Shown here piece after piece: positions 1-6,528 of a stretch of 11,086 nucleotides of DNA. Under the pieces are notes generated by a model. The model ran no database searches, was not told the DNA's origin, and saw only the letters and a program-made list of their open reading frames with translations. The translations under genes and the position numbers were made by a program. This DNA comes from Reyranella sp. (GTDB taxonomy: Bacteria > Pseudomonadota > Alphaproteobacteria > Reyranellales > Reyranellaceae): assembly GCA_030679805.1 (NCBI GenBank), contig JAUXST010000187.1, forward strand, positions 1-11,086. The letters are read 5' to 3'. How positions within the stretch are numbered: position 1 is the stretch's first letter; every line of letters starts with the position of its first letter.

Positions 1-1
1 G

Positions 2-43
2 ACCATCGGCAAGCTAGGCCTGAAGGCGCAGAAGACGGCGTAG
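2..43 (+). CDS. C-terminal tail of an unidentified rightward gene (partial)
   Basis: An open frame enters from the left edge and ends at TAG (41-43). It encodes the last 13 residues, TIGKLGLKAQKTA, a basic tail typical of a protein C-terminus. The position fits a rightward gene converging on the leftward M20 gene, with the palindromic repeat at 56-103 between them. A second frame beginning at base 1 stays open to a TGA inside the repeat, so the reading frame is not certain. The piece is too short to assign a function. Confidence 0.35.
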   Translation, partial: TIGKLGLKAQKTA

Positions 44-55
44 CTCCGTCTACTC

Positions 56-103
56 TGTCATCCTGAGCGTAGCGAAGGATCCTTCGCTACGCTCAGGATG
101 ACA
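56..103. repeat. 48-bp perfect palindromic repeat (copy 1)
   Basis: The two 24-nt arms starting TGTCATCCTGAGCGTAGCG are exact reverse complements with no spacer. The element shares its outer sequence (TGTCATCC-GAGCG-AGCGA-GGATC) with the longer palindrome at 1279-1346, so both are copies of one dispersed family. It covers the last codons and the TGA stop (93-95) of the leftward M20 gene and separates it from a rightward gene ending at 43. No T-tract follows the stem on either strand, so it is not a standard intrinsic terminator. It could still protect mRNA 3' ends as REP-type elements do. Repeats of this kind are recognisable in many bacterial genomes because of their SSRAQRGI read-through peptide. 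Confidence 0.85.
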
Positions 104-1250
104 AAAGCCGCTTCACCACGTCCATCTGGATTTCCGCCGACTCCACCATCGAGGCGATCGGCACGCTCTCGTTGGCGGCGTGGCCCTGGGCGCCGGCGCC
201 CGGGCCGAAGTTGATGATTTCGATGCCGTCGTCGGCGTAATAGCGGCCGTCGCTCACGCCCGTGGCGTTGAGGAACTTCACCTTGCGGCCTGTCCTGGCC
301 TTCACCGCCGCCTCGAAGGCGCCGACGGCCGCGCCATTCTCCGGCGCGAAGAAGCCGTTGGTGCCGGTCAGGAACTTTACGTCATAGGTGCCCTTGGGTT
401 CGCGCACGCCATCGATCACGCTCTTCAGTTCCTTGAAGGCGTCCTTCACCTTTTCGTTCGGCAGCAGGCGGCGGTCGATCTCGACCGTGCAGGCCGATGG
501 CACGACGTTTGTGTTGTGGCCGCCGTGGAACATGCCGATGTTCACCGTCGACTTCATCGCGCCGGACACGCGCCGCGCCAGCGCCTTGTCGTAGTAGGAG
601 CTGAGCGCGCCCACGAGCCGCATCATGCGCAGGATGGCATTGTCGCCGGCCGCCGGATTGCCGGCATGCGCGGCGCGGCCCTTGGTGGTGAGGCGGGCCC
701 ACATCACGCCGCGTTCGGCCACGATCAGATTGTTCTCGGTCTGCGCGCCCAGGATCAGCGCATCGGGCCGGACCTTGCCGGTCTTGCGCAGGAATTCCAT
801 GCCGTCGGGCCCGAGGTTTTCCTCGTCGGCCACGAAGGTGAAGATCAACTCGCCCTTGGCCGGACCGCCGCGACGCGCGATCTCCTCGGCCAGCCAGATC
901 TGCACCGCCATGCTGCCCTTGCAGTTGCCGGCCCCGAGGCCGTAGACGAGGCCACCTTTCACCAGCGCCTTGTAAGGATCGCTCTTCCAGTTGGCGCGCT
1001 CGCCCACGCCCACCGTGTCGACATGGGCGTTGAAGGCGATAACCGGACCCTTCGCTTTGCCCTTCCGACGGGCGACGACATTATCGACACCTTTGGTCTT
1101 GGTCACGGTCTCGACTTTGTAGCCCGCCTTCTTCAGCCGCTTGGCCGCATAGGCGCAGATCTCGACACTGGTGCCGGGCGGGTAGGGGCTTGGCAGCGCG
1201 ATCAGGTCGGTGAGGATCGCCACGAGTTCGGACTGCATTTTCTTCGACAT
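93..1250 (-). CDS. M20 family metallopeptidase-fold deacylase (ArgE/DapE/carboxypeptidase type) with altered metal ligands
   Basis: This 385-residue protein is of normal M20 length and is probably cytoplasmic, as no signal peptide is visible. M20 enzymes hydrolyse amide bonds of N-acyl amino acids or small peptides at a two-metal site. Visible motifs are HVD (H76, D78), DEEN with the catalytic pair E143/E144, HAGNP (H195, dimerisation-domain lid) and GHAANE (H357). Two usual ligands are changed. The bridging Asp of the G-x-D-x-K-G loop is Asn109 (GAGNCKG), and the usual (E/D)PT strand reads GAQT (A169). I prefer ATG 1250 over TTG 1271: TAAGGA lies 10 nt upstream, overlapping the preceding gene's stop. 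The gene follows the amidase gene directly and is likely co-transcribed and coupled with it. Its last residues (LLSS) and stop codon come from the palindrome at 56-103. The substrate is unknown; given the neighbours, a carbamoyl- or acyl-amino acid is plausible. Confidence 0.85.
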   Translation of the reverse strand: MSKKMQSELVAILTDLIALPSPYPPGTSVEICAYAAKRLKKAGYKVETVTKTKGVDNVVARRKGKAKGPVIAFNAHVDTVGVGERANWKSDPYKALVKGGLVYGLGAGNCKGSMAVQIWLAEEIARRGGPAKGELIFTFVADEENLGPDGMEFLRKTGKVRPDALILGAQTENNLIVAERGVMWARLTTKGRAAHAGNPAAGDNAILRMMRLVGALSSYYDKALARRVSGAMKSTVNIGMFHGGHNTNVVPSACTVEIDRRLLPNEKVKDAFKELKSVIDGVREPKGTYDVKFLTGTNGFFAPENGAAVGAFEAAVKARTGRKVKFLNATGVSDGRYYADDGIEIINFGPGAGAQGHAANESVPIASMVESAEIQMDVVKRLLSS

Positions 1251-1263
1251 GGATTCGAAATCC

Positions 1264-2592
1264 TTATTCAAGCAACGCTGTCATCCCGAGCGCAGCGAGG
1301 GATCTTTGCTGATCAGTAAAGATCCCTCGCTGCGCTCGGGATGACAAAGGATAACGATTTGCCACCTCGGCCAGCACCTCGGCCAGCACGCGTGCGCCGG
1401 CGGCAAGGTCCTGGGGCGTGGCGTTCTCGGCCTCGTTGTGGCTGATGCCACGCTCGCAGGGCACGAAGATCATGCCGGTGGGGCAAAGCTTGGCGATGTG
1501 CATGGCGTCGTGGCCGGCTCCCGAGGGCATGTCCATGTTCGCGAGCTTGAGCGCATTGGCCTTGGCGCGCACCAGGTCGATCACCTTGGGATCGAAGATC
1601 GTCGGCGCCACCGCCGTCACGCGCTCGATCCCGGCCGAGCAGGGCGCGGCATGAGTGGCGACGATCGCCGCCAGCTTGGCCTCGTGGGCTTCCAGCACCG
1701 AATCGTCGGGATGGCGCATGTCGATGGTGAAGACCGCCTGGCCCGGCACCGTGTTGGGCGAGCCGGGCAGGACGTCGACGCGGCCGATGGTGAAGCGCAG
1801 CGTGTCGTCTTTGTCGGTCGTGGCTTCATACATCGCCTGCGCGATGCGCAGTGCCGCGGCGAAGGCATCCTTGCGGGCGGCGCGCGGCGTCGTGCCGGCG
1901 TGCGCCTCCTCGCCCGTGGTCTCGACAATGTAGCGGCGGCTGCCCTGGATGGCGGTGACGACGCCAATCGTCTTCTTCTCGTTCTCCAGCCGCGGACCCT
2001 GCTCGATATGCGCTTCGACATAGAAATCGAGTGGAAAGCCGGGCGGGCCGCTGTGCAATGGCGCCGGTGCCGCCTTCAGCGTCTCGGCCAGGGCGTCTTT
2101 CAGCACGACGCCTTTCCAGTCCGTCACCTGAAGCATCTCGGCGAGCTTGTTGTGGCCCGCGAATACCGCCGAGCCCATGGCGCCGGGCTGGAAGCGCGAG
2201 CCTTCCTCGTTGGTCCAGGCGACGGCCATGACCGGCCGCCGGGTCTTCACGTCGGCGTCCTCCAGCGCTTCCAGCGCCTCGAAGGCCGCCAGCACACCGT
2301 ACATGCCGTCGAAGCGGCCACCGGTCGGCTGGCTGTCCATGTGCGAGCCGCTCAGCACCGGCAGCGCTTTCGCATCCGTGCCCTCGCGGCGCACGAAAAG
2401 ATTGCCGATGGTGTCGGTGAAAGTGGCAAAGCCGCGGGCCTTGGCCCAGGCGCCGAGCAGGTTCCGGGCCGCGGCATCCTCCGCCGACAGCGCCTGGCGG
2501 TTGACGCCACCCTTGGGCGTGCCACCCAGCTTCGCCATGTCGGCGTGCCGCTGCCATAGACGGTCCTCGCGCACGGCGCCGGCCACACTCAT
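1264..2592 (-). CDS. Hydantoinase/carbamoylase family amidase (allantoate amidohydrolase-like)
   Basis: This 442-residue protein belongs to the M20-related amidases that include N-carbamoyl-L-amino acid hydrolase, beta-ureidopropionase and allantoate amidohydrolase (AllC). Family motifs are in order: GSHMDS (H84), GGRFDG (D95), TNEEG (E129/E130), EAHIEQGP (H195), HAGTTP (H231) and SHNE (H385), so the dinuclear metal site looks intact. The start at 2592 is preceded by a strong GAGGAGG ribosome site. A longer reading to 2697 would overlap the divergent gene and its promoters. Divergent linkage to puuE favours ureide breakdown (allantoate to ureidoglycine, CO2 and ammonia), but carbamoylase specificity cannot be excluded. 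From about residue 416 the protein is read-through of the palindrome at 1279-1346 (SSRAQRGIF, then SLAALGMT), roughly 25 residues that are probably not part of the fold. Its TAA overlaps the ribosome site of the following M20 gene. Confidence 0.88.
   Translation of the reverse strand: MSVAGAVREDRLWQRHADMAKLGGTPKGGVNRQALSAEDAAARNLLGAWAKARGFATFTDTIGNLFVRREGTDAKALPVLSGSHMDSQPTGGRFDGMYGVLAAFEALEALEDADVKTRRPVMAVAWTNEEGSRFQPGAMGSAVFAGHNKLAEMLQVTDWKGVVLKDALAETLKAAPAPLHSGPPGFPLDFYVEAHIEQGPRLENEKKTIGVVTAIQGSRRYIVETTGEEAHAGTTPRAARKDAFAAALRIAQAMYEATTDKDDTLRFTIGRVDVLPGSPNTVPGQAVFTIDMRHPDDSVLEAHEAKLAAIVATHAAPCSAGIERVTAVAPTIFDPKVIDLVRAKANALKLANMDMPSGAGHDAMHIAKLCPTGMIFVPCERGISHNEAENATPQDLAAGARVLAEVLAEVANRYPLSSRAQRGIFTDQQRSLAALGMTALLE
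1279..1346. repeat. 68-bp near-perfect palindromic repeat (copy 2), read through in frame
   Basis: Arms at 1279-1307 and 1318-1346 (29 nt each) are exact reverse complements. The 10-nt centre is itself palindromic (CTGATCAG) except for one mismatched pair (1308/1317). It is the same family as the 56-103 copy but has CCCGAG where that copy has CCTGAG. On the minus strand this single C/T difference changes TGA (stop) to CGA (Arg). Here the amidase frame therefore continues through the whole element before ending at TAA (1264-1266). It lies just before the M20 start, so its RNA hairpin could affect processing or translation between the two genes. Confidence 0.88.
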
Positions 2593-2608
2593 ATCGCCTC
2601 CTCGAAGC

Positions 2609-2638
2609 TTGTCGTGCGAGCTATAGCGGCGGCATAGT
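2609..2638 (+). promoter_or_regulatory. Putative promoter for puuE and the ligase gene
   Basis: TTGTCG (2609-2614) and CATAGT (2633-2638) are spaced 18 nt apart, each matching four of six consensus positions, and would start RNA about 27 nt before puuE. Its -10 lies inside the spacer of the leftward promoter, and the leftward -10 lies inside this spacer. The two promoters could therefore not be occupied at once. The match is weak on its own but the position is right. Confidence 0.35.
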
Positions 2639-2648
2639 CGATCTTCAA
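2620..2648 (-). promoter_or_regulatory. Putative sigma-70-type promoter for the amidase/M20 unit
   Basis: On the minus strand TTGAAG (2643-2648) and TATAGC (2620-2625) are separated by 17 nt, each matching four of six consensus positions. The predicted start near 2613 leaves a leader of about 20 nt carrying the GAGGAGG ribosome site of the amidase gene. The box interleaves with the rightward promoter, and CTAT-N9-ATAG (2621-2637) forms a possible operator between them. This is a prediction from sequence alone. Confidence 0.5.
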
Positions 2649-2671
2649 TCACTGGCGTTTCCGGAGCCCGC

Positions 2672-3586
2672 ATGATGCACAACCATCTCGACCGCAACCT
2701 GTTCGGCTACGGTCCCAATCCTCCCGACCCGCAGTGGCCCGGAGGTGCCCGCATCGCCGTCAGCTTCGTGCTGAACTACGAGGAGGGCGGCGAGAACAAT
2801 ATCCTGAACGGTGACGCCGCTTCGGAGGTGTTTCTGACCGAGACGCCGGGCGGTACGCCGATACAGGGCGGTCGCGATCTCTCGACGGAGTCGATGTACG
2901 AATACGGCAGCCGCGCCGGCTTCTGGCGCATCCTGCGCCTGTTCGCCGAGCATAACATGCGCTTCACTTCATGGTCGGTCGGCCGCGCCCTGGAGCTCAA
3001 CCCGATCGCCGGCAAGGCAATGGCCGCCGCCGGTCACGAAGTGGCGAGCCACGGCTGGCGCTGGATCAACTACAAGGATTTCACGCTCGAGCAGGAACTG
3101 CTGCACATCCAGCGCGCGGTGAAGGCCATCGCCGACACCGCCGGCAAGCCGCCGGTCGGCTGGTATACCGGCCGTTTCGGCATGAACACGCTGTCGGCCG
3201 TGATCAAGCATGGCGGCTTCCTCTATTCGAGCGATTCCTATGCCGACGACCTGCCCTACTGGGTCAGCGTCGACGAAACGCCGCATCTCATCATTCCCTA
3301 CACGCTGGAAGTGAACGACATGAAGTTCGGCGTGGCGCCGGGCTTCACGTCGGGCGACGGCTGGCTGCAGGCGATGAAGGACAGTTTCGACATGCTCTAT
3401 GCCGAAGGGTCGAGCAGCCCGAAGATGATGTCGATCGGCCTGCATTGCCGCCTCGCCGGCCGGCCGAGCCGCGCCGCGACGCTGGCGCGCTTCCTCGACT
3501 ATGTCGCCTCCAAGCCCAAGGTCTGGGTGGCCACGCGTGAGGAAATCGCGCGCCACTGGATGAAAGTTCATCCGGCACAGGTTTGA
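2672..3586 (+). CDS. puuE: Allantoinase PuuE (polysaccharide-deacetylase-like)
   Basis: This 304-residue protein has the length and signature blocks of PuuE allantoinases, which open the hydantoin ring of allantoin to give allantoate in the cytoplasm. PuuE was recruited from the NodB polysaccharide deacetylase fold and is unrelated to the amidohydrolase-type AllB. Diagnostic motifs are NYEEGGE (35-41, replacing the deacetylase metal-binding FDDG), ASHGWRW (125-131), WYTGRFG (164-170), SDSYADDLPYW (187-197) and HCRLAGRP (258-265). There is no signal peptide, unlike secreted deacetylases. The start ATG at 2672 follows CCGGAG; ATG 2675 is a near-equal alternative. It is divergent from an AllC-like amidase and 4 nt ahead of an acyl-CoA ligase gene. 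Family membership is clear. Allantoin as substrate is inferred, and a related cyclic amide is possible. Confidence 0.85.
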   Translation: MMHNHLDRNLFGYGPNPPDPQWPGGARIAVSFVLNYEEGGENNILNGDAASEVFLTETPGGTPIQGGRDLSTESMYEYGSRAGFWRILRLFAEHNMRFTSWSVGRALELNPIAGKAMAAAGHEVASHGWRWINYKDFTLEQELLHIQRAVKAIADTAGKPPVGWYTGRFGMNTLSAVIKHGGFLYSSDSYADDLPYWVSVDETPHLIIPYTLEVNDMKFGVAPGFTSGDGWLQAMKDSFDMLYAEGSSSPKMMSIGLHCRLAGRPSRAATLARFLDYVASKPKVWVATREEIARHWMKVHPAQV

Positions 3587-3590
3587 TCCG

Positions 3591-5156
3591 ATGTATGACG
3601 CCATCACCGAAGCGCCCACCGGCACCGACATGGTGCTGCGTGCCCTGGCGCGCTTTCCGGAGCGCCGGGCCTTCGTATGGGACGGCGGCAGTCTCACCTA
3701 CCTCGGCGCGCTGGCGCTGACCGGGCGCTTGCAGGCGGCGATGGCGGCGGCCGGTTTGAAGAAGGGCCAGACGGTGGCGTTCCTGAGCGCCAACAATGCC
3801 GAGACCTGGTGCGCGGGTGTTGCCGCGAGCGGGCTGGGCCTGGTCACCACCTGGCTGCATCCGCTGGGCGCGCTGGCCGATCATCTCGATGTCATCGAGG
3901 ATGCCGAGGTAAGTGCGCTGATCGTCGATGCCCGCACGCATGCCCAGCGCGGCGGCGAAATCGCCGCCAAGGCGGTGGATCGACTGAAGGTCGTGCTGAC
4001 CATGGGCAAGGCTGACTTCGGCCGCGACCTCGTGGCGGCGGCCGACAGGATCGGCGAGGCGAGCCCGGTCAATCTCGCGACGCCGGACGACTACGCCGTC
4101 ATCAACTACACCGGCGGCACCACCGGCAAGTCCAAGGGCGCGATCCGCCGTAACCGATCGACGGCCGCCATGACGATCGCGGTCGCGGCCGACTTCGAAT
4201 TCCCCGAGACGCCGCGCTATCTCGCCGCCGCGCCGATCACTCATGTTGCCGGCACCAAGGTGGTGCCGGCGCTGCTGAAGGGCGGCACGGTTCATCTCAT
4301 GAAGGGCTTCGATCCGGAACGGTTCCTGGCCACGGTGGAGCGTGAGAAGATCAACTTCACCTTGCTCGTGCCCACGATGGTCTATGTGCTGCTCGATCAT
4401 CCCAAGCTGGGCAAGACCGACCTCTCCTCGCTGGAGCTGATCCTCTACGGCGCCTCGCCGATGTCGCCGACGCGGCTGGTCGAGGGGCTGGAGCGCATCG
4501 GCCCGGTTTTCAGCCAGCTCTATGGCCAGACGGAGTGCTATCCGGTGAGCGTGCTCAGGAAGGCCGACCATGATGCGAAGCGTCCCGAGCTGTTCGCCTC
4601 CTGCGGCTTTCCCATCGCCTCGTGCAGCGTGACCCTGCGCGACGAGGACAACAACGAAGTGGAACCGGGTGAGGCCGGCGAGATCTGTGTGCGCGCACCG
4701 CATGCCATGGAACAGTACTGGAAGCGTCCGGAGCAGACCGCCGAGACCTTCAAGGGCGGCTGGCTGCATACCGGCGACATCGCCCGCGCCGACGAGCGCG
4801 GCTACCTCTACAATGTCGATCGCAAGAAGGACATGATCGTGAGCGGCGGCTTCAACATCTTTCCGCGCGAGGTCGAGGACGTGTTGTCGTCACATCCCGA
4901 TGTGGCCATGGCCGCCGTGATCGGCGTACCGCACGAGAAGTGGGGCGAGGCCGTGGCCGCCCTGATCGTCGCCAAGGTCGGCTGTACGCCCTCGCCCGAA
5001 GCGCTGATGCAGCTCGTGAAGGACCGCAAGGGCTCCCCGCATGCGCCCAAGCAGATCGAGATCGTCGACAGCCTGCCGCTCACTGCCGTCGGCAAGGTCG
5101 ACAAGAAAGTGCTGCGGGCGAAGTACTGGGCCGGGCAGACGCGTCAGGTTGGCTGA
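3591..5156 (+). CDS. AMP-forming acyl-CoA synthetase (ANL superfamily, FadD-like)
   Basis: This 521-residue enzyme of the adenylate-forming family would activate a carboxylic acid with ATP to an acyl-AMP and then to an acyl-CoA. Core motifs are complete: P-loop TGGTTGKSKG (T174-G183), YGQTE (Y311-E315), TGD (T394-D396), the hinge region DRKKDMIVSGGFNIFP, and the C-terminal lysine in GKVDKK (K502) needed for adenylation. No membrane segment or signal peptide is seen. It starts 4 nt after puuE, so the two are almost certainly co-transcribed and probably coupled; the ribosome site is weak. The acid substrate cannot be read from the sequence. An acyl-CoA ligase is not part of classical allantoin catabolism, which hints at a modified or different pathway. 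Its stop overlaps by 13 nt the 3' end of the convergent gene at 5144-5875. Confidence 0.88.
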   Translation: MYDAITEAPTGTDMVLRALARFPERRAFVWDGGSLTYLGALALTGRLQAAMAAAGLKKGQTVAFLSANNAETWCAGVAASGLGLVTTWLHPLGALADHLDVIEDAEVSALIVDARTHAQRGGEIAAKAVDRLKVVLTMGKADFGRDLVAAADRIGEASPVNLATPDDYAVINYTGGTTGKSKGAIRRNRSTAAMTIAVAADFEFPETPRYLAAAPITHVAGTKVVPALLKGGTVHLMKGFDPERFLATVEREKINFTLLVPTMVYVLLDHPKLGKTDLSSLELILYGASPMSPTRLVEGLERIGPVFSQLYGQTECYPVSVLRKADHDAKRPELFASCGFPIASCSVTLRDEDNNEVEPGEAGEICVRAPHAMEQYWKRPEQTAETFKGGWLHTGDIARADERGYLYNVDRKKDMIVSGGFNIFPREVEDVLSSHPDVAMAAVIGVPHEKWGEAVAALIVAKVGCTPSPEALMQLVKDRKGSPHAPKQIEIVDSLPLTAVGKVDKKVLRAKYWAGQTRQVG

Positions 5157-5875
5157 GGGCCGCGCCGCCACCGCCGCTCCGGCCAGGGCGAGGTCCAATG
5201 CGCCTCCAGGCCGAGGCGCCTTACATTGATGCGCTCGAAAGTCTGAAGCATGGCGTCAGCGTGCTCCTGCCCGCCCCGCAAAACCTGGAGCACGCGTCGC
5301 ATCCGCATTACCCAGGCCACCGAGTATTGGCTGTCAAAGACCCAAGTTTTACCTACGGCCGCGGCTTCCTCGCGCAACTCGGCATGGAAGGTGCGATCGA
5401 GTTCGCCTTCCTGCCAAGCCGTTGCCGCCATCAGCCGCGCGAGACTAAGTTGGCCGACCATGGCGTATGAGAAAGTCGGAAGGCGACTCTTGTAGAGAAC
5501 GCTCCCGCCACCGGTCATTTTCCCAATGTACTTAAGATACGTGCGAGGGGAGCATACCCAGCCAAAACGGGGGAACTCTTCCTCGGCCCAAGTCGCGATC
5601 CGTTTCGCGTCTCTGGCCGAGCCCAAGCCTTTCAGCTGTTCACCGCCATGGATATCGGTAACTCCACGGCCAGTGTCCTCGTAGAGAGCCTTGACCCAAG
5701 AATTTATGGTCACGTCGCCACTGGTGAAGCGTTCGAGATGAAAGCCCCGCGCGAAATGGTCGACCGGCGGCACGATCACGAAGCTGCGATGGACGAACCA
5801 ATGCGGGTTGCGCTTGAGGGCAACGCGCATGATCTGCTCGACATCGTGAGTAGCTACCGCCTCCGGTTCAGCCAT
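5144..5875 (-). CDS. Unrecognised protein, second of two tandem paralogs (putative immunity protein B)
   Basis: I do not recognise this 243-residue protein as a named family. It is clearly paralogous to the product of the preceding gene. Shared blocks are RNPHW (22-26), IVPPVDH (34-40), ALYED (63-67) and a strongly conserved end with ERINV, then HWTSPW. The middle (about residues 70-190) is much more diverged. It has an extra basic tail after HWTSPW. No signal peptide or convincing membrane segment is visible. The ATG at 5875 lies inside the 3' end of the first paralog (22-nt overlap, different frame), so translation is probably coupled; no better start exists nearer the conserved block. It is third in a leftward unit behind a nuclease-like toxin candidate. 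Duplicated, diverged genes directly behind a toxin are typical of immunity genes; that role is inferred. Confidence 0.7.
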   Translation of the reverse strand: MAEPEAVATHDVEQIMRVALKRNPHWFVHRSFVIVPPVDHFARGFHLERFTSGDVTINSWVKALYEDTGRGVTDIHGGEQLKGLGSARDAKRIATWAEEEFPRFGWVCSPRTYLKYIGKMTGGGSVLYKSRLPTFSYAMVGQLSLARLMAATAWQEGELDRTFHAELREEAAAVGKTWVFDSQYSVAWVMRMRRVLQVLRGGQEHADAMLQTFERINVRRLGLEAHWTSPWPERRWRRGPQPT

Positions 5876-6528
5876 GGCGATGTCCAGTGCTTTTCCAGAT
5901 CGAGTTTATGTACGTTGATGCGTTCCAACGTGAGCGCAAGAGCTTCTACCCGCGCCGGTCCTCCGTCGAGAATGGACAGCAAACGCCGCAAACGCCGTCT
6001 CCGTGTCACATCGGAGTGATCGGGCTTGAAACGCGACCAAGTCTGCGACTTGTACCAATGCTCAAGTTCCCGCCGGAATAGTACCTCGAGCAGGATCTTC
6101 TTTGCCAATAGCGGGCTTCCCGCCAGAGCATGAGTCAAAATCAATGATGAATTCCGCTCGGTGTCGGTAAAATCCGCCGCATAGTGCAGAAAAGATTGTG
6201 GCGACTGCGCGCAACTAAAGCGGGCGCTCTCCTGTTCGCATCGAAGCGCGACCTCTTCCTCGATGTCGCCGTCGCGCATGTCCCAAGTCTCACTGCCAAG
6301 GGACGTTTCGAATTGAGCACCGTAGCCCCAGCTGAATTCTGATTCGTAGAGTGGTGCAACCCTATGGTTGGGACGGAAATAGTGTGCGGTACTCGTCCGA
6401 TCGAAGAAGAAGCCACAGACATAGTGATTGACCGGCGGGACGATGAGCCATTGCTTGCGCAGGATCCAGTGCGGGTTGCGCTGGAGCACAACCCGCGTGA
6501 TCCGTTTGATGTCGGTGGCAGTCGTCAT
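5854..6528 (-). CDS. Unrecognised protein, first of two tandem paralogs (putative immunity protein A)
   Basis: This 224-residue protein is of unknown family and apparently soluble. Conserved with its neighbour are RNPHW (17-21), IVPPVNH (29-35), PLYES (59-63) and the C-terminal ERINV and HWTSPW blocks near residues 200-220. The central part carries acidic stretches and an Arg-rich segment (TRRRRLRRLL). The start ATG overlaps the stop of the upstream gene as ATGA (6525-6528), the classic arrangement of a cognate toxin/immunity pair made in fixed ratio. Being immediately distal to the nuclease-like gene, it is the likeliest neutraliser of that protein. Its A/T content is higher and its codon use less GC-biased than the catabolic genes to its left, suggesting separate ancestry. 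Alternatives are an accessory or chaperone-like partner of the upstream protein. Confidence 0.72.
   Translation of the reverse strand: MTTATDIKRITRVVLQRNPHWILRKQWLIVPPVNHYVCGFFFDRTSTAHYFRPNHRVAPLYESEFSWGYGAQFETSLGSETWDMRDGDIEEEVALRCEQESARFSCAQSPQSFLHYAADFTDTERNSSLILTHALAGSPLLAKKILLEVLFRRELEHWYKSQTWSRFKPDHSDVTRRRRLRRLLSILDGGPARVEALALTLERINVHKLDLEKHWTSPWLNRRR

Noticed and set aside
56..103. Palindrome 1 as an intrinsic terminator
   Set aside because: The stem is strong but there is no T-tract on either strand; a repeat element is the better description.
1251..1271. TTG start of the M20 gene at 1271
   Set aside because: ATG 1250 has TAAGGA 10 nt upstream and gives the normal N-terminus; TTG has no ribosome site.
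180..1319. Long rightward open frame (379 codons) opposite the M20 gene
   Set aside because: The product is His/Ala/Arg-rich with no domain sense and lies wholly opposite a gene with clear M20 motifs; it is a GC-rich antisense shadow.
56..1346. The two palindromes as ends of a composite mobile element
   Set aside because: Each is a self-contained palindrome of different length, and the DNA between them is an ordinary metabolic gene with no transposase or target duplication.
1438..2559. Long rightward open frame (373 codons) opposite the amidase gene
   Set aside because: Antisense shadow with skewed Arg/Gly/His composition; the opposite strand carries all family motifs.
2593..2697. Longer amidase start at 2697
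   Set aside because: It would overlap the puuE start and the promoter region; ATG 2592 has a strong ribosome site and matches the family N-terminus.
3345..4769. Leftward open frame of 474 codons opposite puuE and the ligase
   Set aside because: It spans parts of two well-supported genes and its composition is that of a reverse-strand shadow.
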